DNA of 64,000 nucleotides. Origin: Solea solea (taxonomy: Eukaryota > Chordata > Actinopteri > Pleuronectiformes > Soleidae). Location: the NCBI RefSeq assembly GCF_958295425.1, contig NC_081146.1, positions 19,291,458 through 19,355,457 of the forward strand. The letters run 5' to 3'. Shown here piece by piece: positions 38,854 through 51,270 of this stretch (within the stretch, counting starts at the first letter, position 1; each line of letters starts with the position of its first letter). The notes beneath the pieces are model-generated. The model worked only from the letters and a program-made list of their open reading frames with translations. It was not told the origin of the DNA and did not search any database. A program made the position numbers and the translations under genes.

Positions 38854-40548
38854 GTGAGGGAAAATTCACCATTTTACCTTGTGGTCTTCACTTAGGCCTG
38901 TAGGTATTTCTATTGGTGTTTAGTTCCTGCCTGTGCTCTTGACCTTGAATATTGGAGAGCGTGCACGTGTATAGTGACACATGAATATGTGTTTGGATCT
39001 ATAGTGCATATCCCGTCCAATGTGAGGGAAAGCAGAGAGAGAGAAAGTGCACCCAGGCCGCTGAGCACAAAGCTAGTAATGTGTCCCTCGCCCCACATCT
39101 GGTGTGCAGGAGCAGGGAGCAGGCTTGGAAGGCGTTCAGATTGGCCTAATGAGATTTCCCAGCACACCAAGTGCCTGTCAGGGCCCATCCGGATTCCTTC
39201 CTGCTTACCTTGAGTGTATCTAATCGAGGAGAATCACACGGGAAGCAAGAGGAGTAAAGCCTCTTTAGTATGCCCCAGCCAGGCTAGGACTGGGTTGGTT
39301 CGGGTTGGGTTAGATTGGGGTGGGTTTGACTGGGCTATGAGCCATCTTAACACTTCAAAGAATGTGCTTTTACTCCCCGTTTCTCAATACCACTGCTTCC
39401 TCTCTTCATCTCTCAAATGTCTCACCCAGCTTTCTGTTACGTCTTCTGTGCTTCACCCATCTTTCATTTACTAATTTATTTAATTTAGTCTTTTTTTCCC
39501 TCATTCTTTCCTCATTTTAATCTACTCCCTTCCTTTTTACTTCCTTGTGGGATTTAGGAAACTTTTAGTGGAAGGGAATTGCCAAGCCCACATTCTGTGT
39601 GGCTAAGGAAAGCTCCAGAGGAACAGAGAGGGAAGAATAAGAAAACATGTAAGAGAAGAAACAGGGGGAAAAAAAAAACTCTACAGAGCCAGATACAGTG
39701 TAAAGCTAAATATACATCTGTGCTTCATTACAATCATACTCCAAACACTACATTTCCTTTATGTTTAAATTATTTGTCTTTTTTGATCAAAATTGATTCG
39801 CCTTTCCTTAGTCACTCGTTTCATCTGCCTTACTTTAGTTTCCACCAGAAAAATAACTTGGCTTCCCTGCCAACTGGAAGTAATGAAAATTGTCAACATA
39901 TGATGCTTATCTTTTTAAGCAGCACTCTGCTACACCAGCATTTTTCAGGTCTTGAGCGTTTCCCGCTGGAGTTTTTATAGTGGATCATGGTAGCAGCAAA
40001 TTACAGAGCAAATGGTCATTCACTTCAATTACCTTCCATTCAACATCATAAGCCATGACATGCAATTAATGTCTACCGAGAGATTCTTCTGGAAACTGTG
40101 TCAGAAATAAAGTACCTAAACTCATAGACTCGGACAGCGAAGAGGCCCCCCTTCACTGGAGAATAATTGGAGCATTTGACTTACTTCAGGTTTCTGACAA
40201 GGATGCCACACAATTTGTGACTCGCTGGGCAAGAGACAAAAACATTCAGCTACTAATAACAATCAGACTTTTTTTAATAAGGGGAGCCATTATTCCACAG
40301 CTGTGCCCGTGGTTTGGATGTCACATAACAAAGTTTGAGAAAATCAATAACCGGAAACTGTCAAATGCTGAATTGCAGTCCTGTGTTACTCATTTTCTCT
40401 ATTATTATTTCCATATGAAATAATTTCACATTAGTATTGTTCCCTCAGTTAATATCCATGTCGTTATGTCTTTCCACTTTCAACATTAGAGAAATGCCTC
40501 TTCTGTAAATATTACCAGCTGTCTGCTGTATTTTCTCTTCCCGTCCAG
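38854..40548 (+). other. vps13b: intron 8-9 (1.7 kb)
   Basis: Contains the G-rich tract at 39292-39324 and an A9 run near 39669. The open frame at 39579-39980 has no recognisable domain or splice context. Ends TCTTCCCGTCCAG. Confidence 0.92.
39292..39324 (+). other. G-quadruplex-capable tract, sense strand
   Basis: G runs GGG, GGG, GGG, GGGG and GGG separated by loops of 7, 2, 7 and 1 bases, fitting the G3+N1-7 rule; it includes GGGTTGGGTTAG, a telomere-like phrase. Lies about 440 nt after the exon 8 donor in the transcribed strand. Confidence 0.75.
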
Positions 40549-40730
40549 TTTGGACAGTGAGTCTGGGTCCCAGGTTCCCTGCGATCAGTTGGTATCTCCA
40601 ATTGCACTGGCAGCCTGCACCCGTGTGGACTCCTGCTTTGCACCTTGGTTTGTCTCCTCCATGGGCGTGTCACTACAACTGGCACAGCTGGAAGTTCACC
40701 TCTGCCATCACCTGGAAAAACTGGGTACAG
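40549..40730 (+). CDS. vps13b: VPS13B window exon 9 (phase 2 to 1)
   Basis: Acceptor TTCCCGTCCAG; donor GGTACAG|GTAGGA. One base completes a Ser codon. It encodes LDSESGSQVPCDQLVSPIAL, AACTRVDSCFAPWFVSSMGV and SLQLAQLEVHLCHHLEKLGT. Matching mammalian phrases are SESGSQ, ALAACTRVDSC, PWFVPS and LCHHL.QLGT. The PWFV...L.HL.HHL segment has the alternating hydrophobic spacing of a groove-lining beta strand. Confidence 0.97.
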
Positions 40731-41086
40731 GTAGGATACATAGTACACTGTCACAAACTCTCCCCCTAATTGTGGATTGTAGATTAATATTTTTGTATTT
40801 CTAAGCATATTTTTACCTTCTCATGTTACTTGGGCTGGATTGTGGTTGCAGCAAATTATAACGCAAATGCTCACTTTTCATTTACCTCAAATTTGTAATT
40901 ACTGTAATAGCAGTTAATGATTAATGGCTTAGTTCATCTGACAACCATGACAGATGTTGTCAATGCCCATAGCCCTGCATACATGAAATAATGGCTTGGA
41001 TTCATGTATGATATATTTATTTTTTGTATAAAAATGCTCTGCTCTGCTGCCGTACTAAATAAAAGTAATATGGATCTCTCTTTCAG
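40731..41086 (+). other. vps13b: intron 9-10 (356 nt)
   Basis: AT-rich. Acceptor CTCTCTTTCAG. Nothing else seen. Confidence 0.94.
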
Positions 41087-41307
41087 TTCCGTCACGGCAA
41101 CTTCGTCCCTTCCTGCCAGACAGGAAGTTACCACAGGAGCAGGAGTTCATGGTGATTGGTGCTCGGGAGCCGAGGGTCTTTTTACGGCAGTGGAGCTATG
41201 GACCATGTCATTGTCAGGAGGTTAATTTTTCCACGCAGTTGGACTGCAAGCTGCTAGAATACCGAAACGTAACACACCTTCAGCTTCTCCAGCCTTGTGT
41301 GCTGCAG
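41087..41307 (+). CDS. vps13b: VPS13B window exon 10 (phase 1 to 0)
   Basis: Acceptor TCTCTCTTTCAG|TT; donor CTGCAG|GTAGAG. Two bases complete a Val codon. It encodes FMVIGAREPRVFLRQWSYG and CQEVNFSTQLDCKLLEYRNV. Mammalian VPS13B has MIVSFREPHMYLRQWNNG and CQEIQFLAQADCKLLECRNVT in the same place. The start (PSRQLRPFLPDRKLPQEQ) is less conserved. It ends at LQPCVLQ, phase 0. Confidence 0.96.
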
Positions 41308-41396
41308 GTAGAGCAAAATACACATTCAGTGTTTAGTGTCTATGCAGATATTTAAAGTTGGCTTTGACATGGACATGTGATTCTTGATTCTTTCAG
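41308..41396 (+). other. vps13b: intron 10-11 (89 nt)
   Basis: Smallest intron in the window. In-frame TAA at 41353-41355 would end translation if it were retained, and 89 nt would also break the frame. Confidence 0.93.
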
Positions 41397-41528
41397 GGAC
41401 AGGCTGCTGCTACTTTTTCTCCTGAGAACACCACACTGGACGTGAATGTGTTTGTGGACCCAGTTTTCCTTAATATCAGCCAGTATGGTATCCACACTGT
41501 GGACACTGCCCTGCACAGCTGGCAACAG
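41397..41528 (+). CDS. vps13b: VPS13B window exon 11 (44 codons, phase 0-0)
   Basis: Acceptor GATTCTTTCAG and donor CAACAG|GTGAGC. It encodes GQAAATFSPENTTLDVNVFV and DPVFLNISQYGIHTVDTALH then SWQQ. It aligns with the mammalian GQMAVSS...VIVDSVFVNLGQHVVHSLNTAIQAWQQ, so the exon is right although identity is modest. It encodes the end of the rod before the VAB region. Symmetric and a multiple of three. Confidence 0.94.
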
Positions 41529-44500
41529 GTGAGCAGAGATTCAGTCAGTTGAGAAAGCCACACACTTTACATTGACACACTCTACAATTAATTTAGTACA
41601 GTATAAGCTTCATGAGCTGACATGGAAATCATGTTAAATCATGAATCATGTTAAACGGCCCTGAAGCTGTTGTCCTTTTTTAAAAAAGGTATCCAAAGGC
41701 AAAGTTAAGTGTTAAGTGTTCACCGCTGCAAAAGTAACTCTTATCAAGGAGCAGTCATTGGTGATATGGTGAATTACGTTGCAAAGTATTGGAGGAGGAT
41801 GTGTTCACTTTTTAAGGGTGAGATGCACTCAGACATGTGAAGGAAAAAGGTATTTTGTGTGTGCTAAGGAAATCATTTGAAATGTACGTACATTTAGAAA
41901 ACATATGGAAACACGACCATTTGTCCCAGATGGAGTATCAGCTAAACAAACTCACAACAAAGTGGGTTTTATGAGAGTAGTTTTGGTTTTATGCCAGCGG
42001 TAATGCAGGATGGACCTGCCTTTCACTGTGCTGTAAACTCTGACTCAGAGACTACAGTGTCTCTGTTCTTGGGCGTCTATGGTCCTCGTCATCTCTCAGT
42101 TCTCAGCTCTCAGCACTGCCTCTGGTAGCCAGGATATTTGTCTGTGATGTGATGCCCATAAAAACACGGTAAACTTGAGTGGTTACACCTGCCAAGATTT
42201 CATCCGGCCCCTTGTCCTCCACCCACTTGTCTACTGCACTCATAAACACATTCATATACATGCACACAGACACACACACTGGCCTCTCCAGTTTTGTATG
42301 CCCTATCATGGCTCTGCTCAGTTCAGCTGTGGCTGTGCTGAGTCATATATTGGCCTCTGGAGATATGAGCTATACTCTCATGGTTTCACATGCATTCAGA
42401 CATTCTCTGCCAGGTGAGAGAAATAATAGCCGATGTTTTTGTAGAAACAGCTGTGCTCTGTTACCTGTGTGAAATAAAATTAAACAAGCTGTGTAGAAAA
42501 TCTATTATAAAATGATTGCTCTGGCTGGAGGATTAATGCCTTTGTTTTCCTTCAATGGCACTGACTCATCAAATGCTCTTAACCGACCATATTGGATGAT
42601 GGGTCATACTTGACCCTTAGCTCCATCATTGCATCATTTAGCATGTGAATATTCCCTATTTCTGCTGGTTAATTTAGCCATAAATAAGACTTCAGGGCAT
42701 GTGTGGTGTTGTCATGAAAGGTCATATTGAAGCACAACCAAAATGTTTTGGAAACGCTGTGTACACCAGTTTCCCATGGTGGGCTTTACGCAAGTGCAGT
42801 ATGATTGGTTAAGTTAATAATAACTATACAGTCTGTAAATGTCCATTGCCTTGTGATACAAATCGCACACATGGAAATCAACACAGAATACCATCCTTCA
42901 TTTGTACACATCTTATCTCTAAAACAGATACGCAGGCATAAACTCAGATGGGTGGATCTACATGTTCACTGGCATGGCATTTTCTGGATTTACCTGCACA
43001 GCTGCAGCCTCATCTCTTATCCAAAAGCTTAAATCTGCCACCAGCCTTTACCACTTTGCTGAACACATGGGAAAAAGACACCATACTTGTCAGGCAAATG
43101 TGCTGCATGTGGCTATGGTAGTTTTACAATAAGGGTTAGAGAAAGGTTAAGTTTTATGAAATGCTCGGCTTAAATATTTGGACCTTTTTAAAGAAAGTTG
43201 TGAGCCTTTAATTTGTGGAAAATATTGTTTCCCTTTTTGGGGTTTTCACTGAAACAAGATCTTGTATGTGGTGAAGCTTGTATGGGTGCAATTAAACACA
43301 AATGTCTGGTGGTATGGGGTGGTTGTGAAGGCCAGCACCATTAAGCTAAAACATATCTTTGATCTGATTGGGCCTTACATTCCAGACACTCATGCACAAA
43401 CTGTGCATGCATAGAACATTTGATCCTAATTGAAAACGTAATAAGAAATGTTCACAGGCTCTGTCCTCCTGGAACAGAAGGATGTATCCCTACACGTGTA
43501 ATTGTGTTAGTGATTTTCATGTTTCCTGGTGTCATGGCTGGCAGACAGGCTGGTTGTGATGTGGCCTGCAGGGTCAGCATTCAACCGTGGAGAAGAATCC
43601 TCAACTACCACACAATTGAAGCCTTGCAACCCAGGCATGGTCATACCAGACCACCACAACCAGAGCAGCTGGAGCACTTTCAGAAGAATGACAATAAATA
43701 GAAATAAAAGACACTATTTGGTGTATATGGTTGTAATTTATACGCATATTGTCATAATCTGAGAAATGAGAACATCATTAAGACCCTATAAGTTCTCATG
43801 CCTCATGGTTTCTCATGAAGAAGTTGCCATGATAATATATCTTCCATCGATTATAACACCAAGTTTGCAGCCAACATCGTCCTCACCAACTGTAGCACTA
43901 ACCTTCAAACAACAACTCACTGTTAAACGTCAGCTTTGCTGTTGTTTGTAAAACTGAAATAAGTTAGAATTACTACTATGCTTTGCATTTTATGTTGGGT
44001 TTTTTGTTTTGAAGAAGAAAGACAAATTAGTGTAGAATATAATTTTGTTTTATATTTTCTTTGGTTCTCTTTGCACTCAATAGCCCCATATGGCCACAAC
44101 CTCAGCCCCCACCACTTTAACCTCAGGGCCTATGCTTCCATTTTCAGTTCTTGGTCCCCAGACCCACTTTCGATCCTTCCCCCCCTCCAGCTACTAACCC
44201 CAGGGAAGTGGCTTTGGTGGAAAGCCACACAAAAGCCCAGTAGTATTTACACACTGCTTTCTCACAGGCTGAAATTTTCCTCCTGTTATTTTTTTTTTCT
44301 GTTCTTCCCATGCCTAAATGATTCTCTACTTCCCTTTCAAACTGCAAGTAAAATGATAGAGAGCTCATGTTCCTGGTTGGAGCAGATGTGTGCACATGGG
44401 TCATCTGTAGAGGAATGTATAGGTGAATTTAGATCTGGTTAGTCACTTTATTCTCTCCTTTTTTACAAGTTTCATCATTGCCTTCATGGTGTCTTGTTTC

Positions 44501-46231
44501 ATGTATATTTCTCATGTGTGGGTGTCATTATTTACACTCCATTTCAAGACATTTTACTGCACCTTATCATATGTATGTCTGTGCAAACCACGGTAGACTC
44601 CCATGAAAACTAAAGCAACCGTATCTGGAAAGATTAGAGAAATGGATACTTTTAGTCCTAGAAGGACTGTGACTAGCAATGAAGTGTCATCCTCTGCTCT
44701 TTAACAAGGAATACATGTTGACTTTTAAATATCTTTGTCTTAATATTTGTCCATTTAAAGTCACAGTATAAACACAGCGTGATCAAGATTACTGCAGGAA
44801 GCTTTCCTGATGTGTGTATCATGTTGCCTCATGAATTGGTGCAGAAAGACGATATCATCAAAGAGTGGGCTTAGCAACGGAATCTTAAGATGACAGCAGG
44901 AAGTTTGTAAATCGTAGTGTTGAATTCGGAAGGGAGCTGAGATAGTGTTCCACTATAAAACTGGAAATGAATTTCAACCCATTGTCACAGCTGTCCCATC
45001 TATATTTTGCACCCTACCTCTCTCGCACACATCTACCATCAAGTTTTTAATAGTGTAAACTATACCGTCCGTTTTCACTAGCATCAACAACCTCTGGACC
45101 CTGAACGTGCTTGGCAGTCAAACTCTAGGATTTTACTGCCAGCCTCTTTTAACAATCAAACCATCCACCCACCCCTGCCATTTAGAAGTATACATCAGGC
45201 TGGGGGCCCTTTTTGTTGGGATAGTTGAGTGTTCACTGGGAAGCTGTCTGAACCTCAGTCATGTGTGTCGGGAGTGAGGGAGGGTTGTGCAGGAGAGATC
45301 CCATCAAGTCCCAAGAGCTTTTGGAAAGAGGTCAAGTCAAACTTAAACATGCACTTGCATTCATGCACACTTTATTTCTCACATTCACACTATGTGCTGT
45401 TTTTAAATTGTGTATGTGACATCTTGTATCCCAGTCTAATGCTTTAAAACCAGTGTTTTCTATAGTGGGCCAGTGAGCTTTTCTCTCATGCATGCAAGGT
45501 GACGTATGAGGGAACAATTCACATGATGTGAGTTTTCTCTGAGGCTTTCTCATTCACCCGTTTTTGTAGGTGGGCCAGACTCTATCATACAGTTTTCTTT
45601 TAACAAGCCACATTATTTTGGTGACTTTTAGTAACAGGAATGCAGTCATAGATGCCCACGTTATTTCAAGCAAAGCAATAATGAAGAAATGGAATTACCA
45701 ACAGAAATCTTTTAGCATTCTTATCTCACTCTCTAAACAACGGATATATGGCATAACTGCAAAAAGAAGTATGTGAAAAAGTTCGGTTTGGCCCCAAAGC
45801 CCAGTCCAAGCTGCTTCAGCCTGTTTAACTGTCACACTGTGATATGATTCACTCCCCTGCTGAGGTTTTATTACTCCAGCAGATGATATCATTCATTTCA
45901 TTCTTCTACTGGCTGACAGCTGCAATACCAAGATCTCCATTTTTAATACGAAGAACAAATATGTTGCTGACACCTCTATATGTGCTCATACCCATACCAC
46001 ATGTATAGTGTATGTTGTGCAGGCACCCTAATCATACACACCTGTAAGTTTTTGTTTGTATTTGGTGTTTTATGGCACTTGGCATCATTAATGTTGCATA
46101 ACTGCCCCCTTCTCTTTCCTTTGTTTCTTCTTCCAAATATCCCAAATACTTATACACAAGCTACTTTCCTCATATAATGTTCTTGCTCTTCCTCCACCCA
46201 CATCTTCTACCCTTTCTCCATTTTTCCCCAG
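41529..46231 (+). other. vps13b: intron 11-12 (4.7 kb)
   Basis: AT-rich with no clear transposon, microsatellite or exon. The longest open frame here, 43978-44442, has no recognisable domain. Ends in a long pyrimidine tract, TCTCCATTTTTCCCCAG. Confidence 0.87.
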
Positions 46232-46393
46232 AATGGGAACCCAGAAGCTGAGGAGCTGATCTACAGCCACTATGTGATCTGTAATGACACCCATGAAACT
46301 CTGCGTTTTGGCCAGGTGGACACAGATGAGAATGTGCTGCTGGTCAGCCTCCACAGCCACCAGTACAGCTGGAGATCTCACAAGTCCCCTCAG
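46232..46393 (+). CDS. vps13b: VPS13B window exon 12 (54 codons, phase 0-0)
   Basis: Acceptor CCATTTTTCCCCAG and donor CCTCAG|GTAGTG. It encodes EAEELIYSHYVICNDTHETL, RFGQVDTDENVLLVSLHSHQ and YSWRSHKSPQ, nearly identical to mammalian VPS13B. The ICNDT phrase fits the conserved Asn near the start of a Vps13 adaptor-binding (VAB) repeat, and the following YSWRS and exon 13 W-rich strand fit the rest of such a repeat. I infer the first VAB repeat begins here and is interrupted by the next intron. Confidence 0.97.
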
Positions 46394-48689
46394 GTAGTGC
46401 ACTCTCACAAAGACTATGTAGCCCATGGCATGGAAAATATATGATGGCTCTCATTCCTGTGGTTCCGGCTGAATTTGGTTTGAGTAGATCGACGCGATTA
46501 TGCGTGACTAAACACACACAGCTTTATTTTCTGCTATGTATTCATGTAAATTATATTCGGAAAGCACTCTTAATATATGTGCATAGAACACATGCACAGA
46601 CATAAACACACACCCGCATATGTGTAGTGTGTTAACATGACAGAAGATTAAAACACGCAGCACAGGAACATATGGTACCTACATAAACTTACACACACAC
46701 ACACGCACAATGCTCCACACTGATGTCTACATACAAGTGCAATGCACACCCACTCATACCAATGTGTAAAGAATTACTTCCACAATCTACCCTCAAATTC
46801 TGTCCACAGGCTCACAAAGGTACGCACTCTTATCAGACACACTGTCCTCGGTGTGTGCAGCCACCTTCTCTGGGTTTCTGCTAGCACTCTCAGACAGTGC
46901 CCTGACAGCACTGTTAGAGAAGATTGATTATATTTAACCCTTTGTGGTTTTGAGGTTGAATGGAGGGTGGGCTGGCGATCTGTGGCATATGTGCATGTGT
47001 GTTTGCTTCACACATGTTTCAGAACCCCCATGTGTTCCACGGAGAGTGAGATAGTCAAGCTTGAGAAAAGACATGGCCATAATTGCACGCAGTAAGTCAG
47101 TAAGTCAAGTTGTATTAATCATCGACTATGGTTAATCTCTGCTCTTACCTCACTCCCACTTACACATGCACGCGCAAACACAAACACACACACACACACT
47201 TGGATAGTGGCATTCTGGCATATAGGCATAGCAAATACCACATCTCATTTTAGCAGTAAGTCAAAATGACCTGTGTATTTTTGGGGATGTTTTGGAAGAA
47301 AGATTGTCCGAATGAGCCAAATATCATCATAGATGAAGAATGTGATTCCAGGATGATTTTGTCATATGTTATTGCATTATGTGTTTGTGGTATATGAAAT
47401 ATGTGTTCTCAAGATGACCGTGATTTGTGAAACTAGATAAATAAGAACTCGTGCAACTTTGCCAAAAACACTTCGCTAACGTGCTGAACTTGATGATAAA
47501 ATGTCTGCCAATGTGTCCGCCTCAGTAAATTGTAGCACGCACTTTTAATTACATTTTGAGGTTATGAAAATAGTGACACTGATAAGAGAAAGGGTTGTAT
47601 TTCTTTAATGGTTTCTTGGTCCACAAATGTGTTTTTGTAGCTTTTACAAACCAGTTTCTAGGTGGAATCCAAAGTGGCTCTGCTGTTTTGCTAATGTCCC
47701 ATGATGCCTTGGAGTGTCTAAAACAACTACGATCGTCACGGGTCATCATTTCCCAGATCTCCCCACTTTGCCAAGCACCTTTTTTTCCCCCTATTTTGTG
47801 TTTGTGTGCCTGTTCTCCACCTCTGAGGCAAAACCTTTCTCTTAACCCCTGATCTCTTGTTTACTTTTCAGTTTTATTGCCAATTTCATATAATATCATA
47901 CACTTGAGACTTGCCTCTGTCAGGCTTCTGTTACTGCATATAAATACACTTTTTATAGCAAAGCTGTGAACTTAGAACAGATAACATCTCCTACCACCCA
48001 GTCCTCCCCTCACCTCCAAACCCTGTCCTATCATCTCCTCTTTTCTCCTGAGTTAGTATTTCTTTTTGTAAAATATTATACAGCATTGTAGTGGTCCTTT
48101 TGACTCTTCTTCAGTCAAGAACAGAAAAATACTGTAGATGTGGGCTCTTATACTTACACTTACTCAGATGAAATTGTCAAACAATATGTTTTTAAAGGCA
48201 TGCAAGTCAGTGAATCTCATTTGCAGAAACATACAAGAAAAGATCTTGAATGAGGACAACTCTCTTCACCAGAGTTTTCTTGGGCCACAAGTAGTTCTGT
48301 GGAGCGGGAAAACCCCCAAAATGAGAGTTTGTGAAGGTGCATTGAAGCTGCCAAAGAGTTGAATTATAAAGTTGTGCATTTTCCTAATCTTTAAACACTA
48401 AAACCTGCTATGACATACTGGTATACTGGTGAGATTTCCAAGCTCCAGTAGTCATTTAGTGAGATGTTTCAGGACCTGAAACATAAAGAACTGAACATAT
48501 GTGTTTAAGTCTTTAGAATCCGCTGAATTGGCTGACAAACTTGAACATAAAATCATTGAGCTGCAAAACAAGGATGATCTTAAATCTCAGGACCACATCC
48601 TCCCTTTGCTCAATTTTAATAAACTGTGACTTGTCAGTGACACAAGACACCCTGCCGAAGGCAGCCCCAGCCAACTTATCATAGAGGTT

Positions 48690-48784
48690 AGTGGAATATA
48701 CGTGTTCAGTTATTTGGTATGGCCCTCGAAGGATGTTATAAAAATTGAAATGACCCTCGATAGGAAAAAGGTTCCCCACCCCTG
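48690..48784 (-). mobile_element. possible hAT-like transposon terminus
   Basis: On the minus strand it starts CAGGGGTGGGGAACCTTTTT and continues CGAGGGTCATTTCAA, then CTTCGAGGGCCATAC. CAGGGGTG with an A/T-rich follow-up is the common end form of hAT elements. The matching opposite terminus and an 8-bp duplication were not found, so the element is truncated or its inner boundary is unclear. Confidence 0.42.
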
Positions 48785-51188
48785 CCCTAAGCAATAGTTA
48801 AGAAAACAACCGTGCAGCATTTCTTTGTCATCAGCTCATTCCAGGTCTTTCTTTATTCCTGATGCCTCACCCCCATCAGCCCGATGAGATCAGTAGACCT
48901 GGACAATCTCTGGCCTACACATGGTTCTGGGACATTTGTGCCTTTTTTTTTTTTAACACTCTCCAACAACAGAATACACAATATCCGAGCACTGTCCTTG
49001 TCTCTTTTCAATACCCCTTAGCATAGCCATGTGTTCTGGTGTTCGCAGAAATTCTGGCTCAGCTCATTATTTCATGTCTGGCTTGTCCTGGTGCTGGCAT
49101 CCACCTGCATACACTGCTTTGTCTTGGACTTTAATTACATGCTGATCTTGGGTTACCCCTAATGTCTTGTTTTCTACATCTGACCCCAGCACAAACCCCT
49201 GTCTTCTTGATTCAAACATTCATACAGTTTTTGTGTACATTTTGCCTTCCTTCTCCCTCGTACCTCACCAAATGTTTCTAGCCGGCTCCTAGCTTTCACC
49301 AAGCCACCTTTAGTTTCGTCACTCTGTCCAGGGTTAATTTGTCTCTACCTCACAACCTTGTCCATATTCCCCAGTTTATTAATCACAATCCTCCTCATGC
49401 TCTGGTATGATGTGTTTCTCCAAGCTGGCTTTTCCTCTGTAGACACACACATATACTGCATACACAATACAAACACATGTAATATGGGGAAATAATGCAT
49501 AGGGGAATTGCAATAGGAGAATTATACATACCTTTCAAGGGGGATACATGCGTTGCTATGTGCTTAACATTTGAAGTCAGGCTTATTGGACTCTTAAGCC
49601 AAAAACGTGTCTGCTGCTATCTTTCTGTTCCTCCCACCTTCCCCAGTTCTCTCTGCTCATGATGAACAAAGAACAAGTAAATCATGCTTTATTGTCATAC
49701 ATCATAAATCATAAATCCTTTAATCCAGTCTTAATCTCCTTATTGTCTGTCCATGGACATTGACAGAATGTGTGAGTGTAGTAAGAAGGTAACTTGTTTC
49801 ATGAACAAGCCTCCCATTCTTGCAGCTTGAACCAAAATAGGGAGGCATGCTTACAATTCTACAATCTCTTGTGTGTACAGTTGCGTGTCTCTGTGTAAGA
49901 GAGTAGTGCTTAATATATGTGATCCTGAGCAGTCTGACCAGTGTATACTTCCCACAGTGTTGACATACCTCTGAATATCTGTCACTTTTCTCAGATGAAC
50001 ACTCAAACAGTGTGTTTTTGCAGGGAAACATGAACCTTGGCTCAGGTCACACTCCCTCTCACTGCTTCTCTGTTTCTGCCTGTCTCACTTCCACCCTCTC
50101 TACCCTCCTGTTTCTGCTGTCAATTATGACCGTAAGATGCATTAAAAGGGCTGATTGAGGCAGTCACGTCCTTAGAGCCCACTGTCATCTTACCCATGAT
50201 CAAATTCATGGCCATAAGTGCACACCCCAGACCCACATATACACACTGTGATAAAATATTTCCTCAGGCCTGGAGTCTGTCAGGCCTCTCAGAGTAGTTA
50301 CTCTTGAGCACAGCATGCCTTCACACCCAAGCATTTACCAGCCAAAGTGAAGAAGTTTATAAACACACACAATCTGCTCTAGAGAGAGCAATAAATAGAG
50401 CGATGGATTAACACAAAGAGGTTAAAACTGCCAGGACGATCATGCCTATATCTGCCAGTTACCGATTGCTGTTAATTAGTAGAATTTACACGTACAACGT
50501 GTACACACGCACAGATGCTGTCCTCACCCTTCTGTTTTCAGGGCTCTGGTGTGTGGTGTGATGTGAATGGTTGAAATTTCTGGCTGCTCTGTACAGGATG
50601 CAGCCTGGCTGATGGAAATCCCTGTGGTTTGTGTGGTTAGCAAGGAGAGGGGTGTAAAACGCCCCCTGGATTTGGGAAGGACTTTTTAAGTGCCTACAAG
50701 GAATATTCACAATTTGAATAAATTATCATTTACCGAAGCAACAGGCTTCTACAGTATAGAGCCCTACCACTCGCCTCCTAGATGTGTGACTCTGCGTGTT
50801 GGTATGGGCGTGTGCGTGTGTGTGGTATTGGTCCATGTGCATCTGTGCGTCAGCGTTGTGTTGGTGTTTGTGTGTGGTTCCCAGGAGTAATGTGCTGGAG
50901 ATAGCAGCCCAGGACTATTAGTTTGCGGTTAAATTGGGCGAGCTGTTGGAAGCATGCATGACAGGGAGGTATTTGGTATGAGTGTATGAGGGAGGAGAGA
51001 GGAAAAAACATGTCTGATATCAATGTACTGAATGTGCTTGTTTATATGTGTATGTTTTTGTCTGTAAGTGTTGCATTTATGTGCGAGAAGGATCTTTGAA
51101 TTCACCCAGTTGCTTTGCTGTGTCAGTTTACTACAGGACCATGTTCATCTTTTACACCTTATTGTTCAAAATTGCACTGTGTATGAAT

Positions 51189-51193
51189 GTATA

Positions 51194-51268
<75 letters not shown>

Positions 51269-51270
51269 GT
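51189..51270. repeat. AT microsatellite
   Basis: About 80 bases of nearly pure TA repeat with GTATAT and CATATA variants at both ends. Self-complementary, so cruciform-prone. Open frames through it encode only alternating Tyr and Ile. Confidence 0.96.

Noticed and set aside
39579..39980. 133-codon open frame between exons 8 and 9
   Set aside because: Does not resemble VPS13B; exons 8 and 9 join directly in phase with the family sequence, leaving no room for an extra exon.
43978..44442. 154-codon open frame in intron 11-12
   Set aside because: No domain, no conserved motif; exons 11 and 12 already join in phase as in mammals.
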